Assembly: GCA_029834535.1 (NCBI GenBank)
Contig: JAQMWT010000573.1
Location: forward strand, 30,376-94,375
Origin: Chrysophaeum taylorii
Taxonomy: Eukaryota; Sar; Pelagophyceae; Pelagomonadales; Pelagomonadaceae
Reading direction: 5' to 3'
DNA length: 64,000 nucleotides
Under the pieces are notes generated by a model. The model ran no database searches. It was not told the DNA's origin and saw nothing but the letters and a program-made list of their open reading frames with translations. This document shows, piece after piece, positions 60,508 through 64,000 of this stretch. The stretch's first letter is position 1, and each line of letters starts with the position of its first letter. The position numbers and the translations under genes were made by a program.

Positions 60508-60860
60508 AATAAATAATAAATAAATAAATAAATAAATAAATACACGTGCAGATATAGGGATCCGACTTTGACGCTGAACACTATCCTATTGCTGAGGATG
60601 CACGTTTCATTCGGGGCCTACCGCTCCTGTCTGACAATCCTGCTGCAGTACACACCTCCAACAATCATGACAGCTCTTCTCGTAGCAAGGCCCTGTCCAC
60701 TCGCTGGTTCGCGAATGTGTCGTCTCATTGCAAAAGATTCGTGTTCACCACATCCCTGGCAAATTAAATGTCGCTGACGGATTTACCAAGCCACCTGCCG
60801 CCGACTTTGCCACGTTTCGTTCCCTTCTAGATATGCATCATACCATCTCCGATTCGAGTT
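60060..60860 (+). pseudogene. Third copia family (C): RNase H fragment split by an AAAT array
   Basis: Plus-strand frames give WKSQKIQRIVSCSTHEAELI and ICADEAVWLRKILLGL (60,265-60,390), the copia RNase H block (W.SKKQ..V..SS.EAEY.AL). After the AAAT array come LSDNPAAVHTSNN (60,625-60,665) and VHHIPGKLNVADGFTKP (60,735-60,790), the terminal copia block (DNQAAI; YIPT..Q.ADIFTKPL). The array lies between the two blocks. The sequence differs from families A and B. Confidence 0.8.
60417..60541. repeat. AAAT tetranucleotide microsatellite
   Basis: About 30 AAAT units with a few AAT interruptions, inside a copia RNase H remnant. Confidence 0.97.
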
Positions 60861-61440
60861 CAGAACAAATCTGATGACCAAAATGTCGTTAAACTAACCC
60901 TTCCTCTTCTTGCCACTACCACTATTCGGACGTCGCCAATGCCACATCCGGCAAGGCCTAATGTCCCAAGGGGAGTAGCTCCTGCTCGCCGAGACCCTCC
61001 TCGCTCTCTGGCGCCTGTGGAATCGTCGTCCTTCAACACCCCTCCCACTTCCAATCGCAGGAAGCCAAATCGTGAAGAGATGACGCGGTTGCTGTCCAAG
61101 TCTGCTTCGGCGATGCAAGCCGAACTTGCTTCCTGCCGCCCACGCTTGCCGATATCCTTAACTTTGACTTTGACAACTTCGAAAAAGGCCTGCCAGTGGA
61201 CGAAACCTACCGTGGTGTCCCATTGACCGGACTCTTACTTTGTACGCTCACAGCTGAATGAAGCCATTGACTCCGTTTACGCGTCAAATGATTATCTGGT
61301 TATTATGGAAGTTTCAACCTTCATATCGATCCGCGCCCCAATAGTAGTTACCATGCCTTCTGCTCCCGCCATCCAAGCCACCTCGTGTTATCGTGGTACC
61401 TAGAAAGAATCCCAACAGGTTTCCTTCCACTGTATGCAGG
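60861..61440 (+). other. Unassigned, possibly the tail of copia C
   Basis: The plus strand holds a protein-like stretch LADILNFDFDNFEKGLPVDE with TYRGVPLTGLLL (61,145-61,255), ending in TGA. It may be a C-terminal extension of the copia C polyprotein or a gag start of another element. No known domain was recognised. Confidence 0.35.
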
Positions 61441-61444
61441 TTGC

Positions 61445-61733
61445 ACCTATTCGCCTCCCGGGCGGGCCGGTTGGCAGCCGGAACGTTCGCAGTGGGACGT
61501 GGTATGGCCGGGGGGCGAAGACGGAAGGTTATCGACGAGTTGGTTGTCAGTCACATCGCGGTCTCCTCGTCGCATGGCGACAAGCTTGATGGTCACTCTC
61601 CGCCGACCGACCTTTCGGCGCTCCTCGTCTACAGGCCCGTGATTCCGGACTGGCCCCTGTCGGTCCGGCCTGGCTCCCATGCTCGGGAGAGGTCTGAAGT
61701 TAGTTAGTTAGTTAGTTAGTTAGTAAGTTAGGT
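61445..61733 (+). mobile_element. LINE 3' fragment, with TTAG tail
   Basis: It ends with CCCATGCTCGGGAGAGGTCTGAAG and then about eight TTAG units (61,698-61,731). The body (CGGGCCGGTTGGCAGCCGG..) matches the fragment at 63,586-63,881. It appears to be inserted into or directly next to the longer LINE copy that follows. Confidence 0.8.
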
Positions 61734-61734
61734 C

Positions 61735-62150
61735 CCACTACATCTCAACGGAGATCCTGCGGCGGCGCCTCGGCCTCGAGTCCATCGACGTCTACGTCAC
61801 GCGCCGCCAGCTCCGCTGGGCCGGTCACGTCGCCCGCATGCCCTTCTCCCGACTCCCTCGCAAGATGCTCTCGTCTTGGGCCCGCTCTAAGCGCCCACCG
61901 GGGGCTCCGCAGATGACGTACGGGAGGTCGCTCGCCAAGGCACTCCGGAAATGCGACATCCCCTTCAACTCGTGGCACGACGTCGCACAAGACCGCGCGC
62001 AGTGGCGGTCCGCCATCCATGCACTTTCATCCCAAGCTTCTACCCCAACTGTGTGATTTTTGCTCTGTGATCCTGGACCGGCTACTGCCGGCCCAGCCTG
62101 GCTCCCATGCCCGGGAGAGGTCGTTAGTTAGTTAGTTAGTTAGTTAGTAT
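61735..62150 (+). mobile_element. LINE 3' end encoding the reverse-transcriptase C-terminal tail
   Basis: The plus strand encodes LRRRLGLESIDVYVTRRQLR, WAGHVARMPFSRLPRKML, YGRSLAKALRKCDI and WHDVAQDRAQWRSAIHAL. This is the familiar C-terminal tail of non-LTR retrotransposon ORF2 (LRW.GHV.RM...R.P), followed by a TGA, a short 3' UTR with CCGGCCCAGCCTGGCTCCCA and a TTAG tail (62,120-62,148). The RT domain itself is missing (5' truncated). Confidence 0.88.
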
Positions 62151-63571
62151 GCAGTGTCTTGGACAGGATGCCATTCTTTATCGATATTGCGACATACTAA
62201 AAGAGAATTGACCCTGAACTCCCCAAAAGTGTAATAGATCATCTGGCTAGTTCTACAAACTTTGGTTATTCATACATTCATTCCCATCTCAACTGTTACT
62301 CTTTCACTGCCTCAACGCTGATCACAATAAGCGAAGTTTTATTATTATTTTTCCGCGCAATGCGACTACAACGTCCTTTTTTTGTGAATCCTCTTGTATT
62401 GGCCATCTTCGGGCCAGTATCTTCCGAGTCTACTTCCTCCCTGTTCATCTTTATACGCTTGTACAGGATTTATATGCTCAGCATAGTATGCCTGCTGACA
62501 TGGTCCTTCCATCCTCGATCATCACAGACTCCCCTCAAATTCCTTATCCTCTGAATTTGAAAAGAGCAACTAGACTATACTTCTGGAACACATGTCCTTC
62601 CTGGTCACAGCTGTGCGGTCGCAAAATAATAAGCAATCGGTTATTAAGGCTGCTGCTGCTGCCTATAAACCATTCCTGGATGCTTAACCTCTTTTCGCTC
62701 ATGCGCCATATCTCCGAATATAACCCAAGTACCGATGAAAACAAGCCACCATCTGTGTGTTTGAGGAGATGCAATCCAACTCTGCTTTTACTGATACTGA
62801 GCGGAGAGATTTTGCGAAGCTGCTAGCTTCTAGATATCATCCTCAGCTCCACTCAGATTTTACCACTTCGACCGAAATGTCGCTAAACTACTCGCCTAAG
62901 GTCTCATCATCGGCCTCTGACTCCCCTTCGCAGATTACAACCAATACACCCTTCCAGCCAGGACCCTGATGCCTTATTAACTAACGGGAAGCATCCGATT
63001 TGGAAAAGGCTGTTACCAACGGAAGTGCCTTAGAAAACCGCCTCTTTCCTCCAACATCAAACACAAACGTACTTCTGGTGACATTGATCAAAGTTTGTGA
63101 AGTCCTCAGCAGATTCACTCTTGCTCTGAATGATCAACATGATGTGGTGCACGGTGTACCTGACGACACACTTGTACGACTCAGAAACGAGTTTATCCAA
63201 ACTACCCATCATCCTTCCCTACAACAAGGTCCTCAAGTCGCCTCATGACCCATTCACAACACCTCACTTCATTGAAGAAGACCGTTTGGATGAATTGCAG
63301 TAGAACACTCTCATCCCACAGGTCTTAAATCAGCTCCTCGCCCTCACGCATCGGCTTGTGCCACAGCACTGTTCCGCCATTAATCCGGTGCCAGACTCTT
63401 ACCCTGAGGGTGATGGCGTTTCTGCTATATATGTCAAATTAAAGAGGATCAAGCAATCTCGTTACCCTCTCCTCCACCTTCACTACCTTTTAAAGTTCCA
63501 CTAGCTCTCGCCGAGAGCATTCATTCAGAGAGTCACTTCATTGACCAAGCCCAAATCTTGTTGTGTCTTGG
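62151..63571. other. Unassigned AT-richer region
   Basis: Composition is clearly more AT-rich than the host genes. The plus strand shows scattered protein-like stretches (IGHLRASIFRVYFLPVHLYT; AFTDTERRDFAKLLASRYHP; ALNDQHDVVHGVPDDTLVRL) in different frames, suggesting an old decayed coding region or mobile element. I recognise no family. A LINE fragment was inserted at its right end. Confidence 0.4.
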
Positions 63572-63895
63572 TAATGACTTTACCGAGGCGAAAAGTCCCG
63601 GGGCTGGCCGGTTAGCACCCGGAAAGTCCGCGCTGGGATGGGGTTCGCTCGGTTGGGCAGAACGCGACGGACAGGTCGATTGTTCGTAGACCAACACGTT
63701 TGCGGCCTGCGACGCTTTTGCACGACTTCGCACAAGACCGCGCGCAGTGGCGGTCCGTCATCAACGAATCCTCGTCCCTCGCCTCGGCCCCAACTGCGTG
63801 ATTTTCCTCTGTGATTCCGGATCGGCTCCTGCCTGTCCGGCCTGGCTCCCATGCTCGGGAGAGGTCTGAAGTTAGTTAGTTAATAACTTTACCGC
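63572..63895 (+). mobile_element. LINE 3' fragment with TTAG tail and target duplication
   Basis: The insert (63,586-63,881) ends in GTCTGAAGTTAGTTAGTTA. It is flanked by TAATGACTTTACCG (63,572-63,585) and TAATAACTTTACCG (63,882-63,895), a 14-bp duplication with one mismatch. The same family as 59,405-59,592, 61,445-61,733 and 61,735-62,150. Confidence 0.85.
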
Positions 63896-64000
63896 TGAAT
63901 ATGAACTGAAGTTGTGTTACCTCATGTGGCCTCTGTAGTTTTACTCCTCCATGTTCATCAACGGCTTCTTCCGTATTATCACATTTCCCCAGGAGATGTG

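Noticed and set aside
1-64000. CRISPR array, operons or prokaryotic promoters
   Set aside because: Tandem repeats lack spacer structure and genes are eukaryotic in kind and spacing, so bacterial features were not annotated.
1-64000. tRNA and rRNA genes
   Set aside because: A visual scan found no convincing acceptor/T-arm pair or rRNA segment; a covariance-model search would be needed to exclude them.

Overview
The window is nuclear DNA of a microbial eukaryote, not a prokaryote. It combines widely spaced single genes for eukaryotic pathways (ALG9-type lipid-linked-oligosaccharide mannosyltransferase, RRP12-type ribosome biogenesis factor, ROCO and OPR-RAP relatives), very short spliceosomal introns (52 and 61 nt, both GT..AG and phase 0), LTR and non-LTR retrotransposons and many microsatellites. 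GC-rich host genes, a 13-bp convergent gene gap and abundant OPR-RAP and ROCO sequences would fit a compact-genome marine microalga, perhaps a stramenopile. That placement is inference only.

Layout. 1-10,498: a truncated copy of Ty1/copia family B, then a long minus-strand Ty1/copia element, family A. Between its protease and its integrase, family A carries a DNA cytosine-5 methyltransferase domain. Its 3' LTR is split by a 1.35-kb insert holding a dispersed repeat, a Pif1/Helitron-type helicase fossil and a tandem repeat. 10,500-16,500: a graveyard of host-like pseudogenes (OPR-RAP protein, protein kinase, a second OPR-RAP remnant). 16,956-18,747: two intact convergent genes, an F-box/RCC1-like protein and a WW-like protein. 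18,871-23,504: a nearly complete, recently inserted family B copia with near-identical LTRs, a 5-bp target duplication and a primer binding site. 23,500-28,780: dispersed repeats and coding remnants. 28,782-30,566: an intact secretory-pathway GT4 glycosyltransferase. 32,400-35,390: a ROCO (LRR-Roc-COR) pseudogene, head to head with an intact RRP12-like gene (35,490-38,108). 38,264-39,169: a membrane protein. 40,700-44,300: repeats. 44,316-45,665: ALG9. 47,976-48,902: a DMT/EamA transporter. 49,084-49,891: a two-exon gene of unknown function. 51,786-55,446: a fused AccD-AccA / pyruvate-carboxyltransferase / biotinyl protein with no biotin carboxylase domain, which looks like a single-chain transcarboxylase. 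56,850-64,000: a duplicated repeat locus, a 5'-truncated family B copia, 3' ends of a LINE with TTAG tails, a third copia fragment and AT-richer unassigned DNA.

The two most notable items are the methyltransferase-bearing retrotransposon and the putative malonyl-CoA/oxaloacetate transcarboxylase. The GT4 enzyme, ALG9 and perhaps the transporter and membrane protein belong to the secretory/glycosylation system, but nothing in the layout suggests operon-like linkage. Genes are single units on both strands, separated by repeats.
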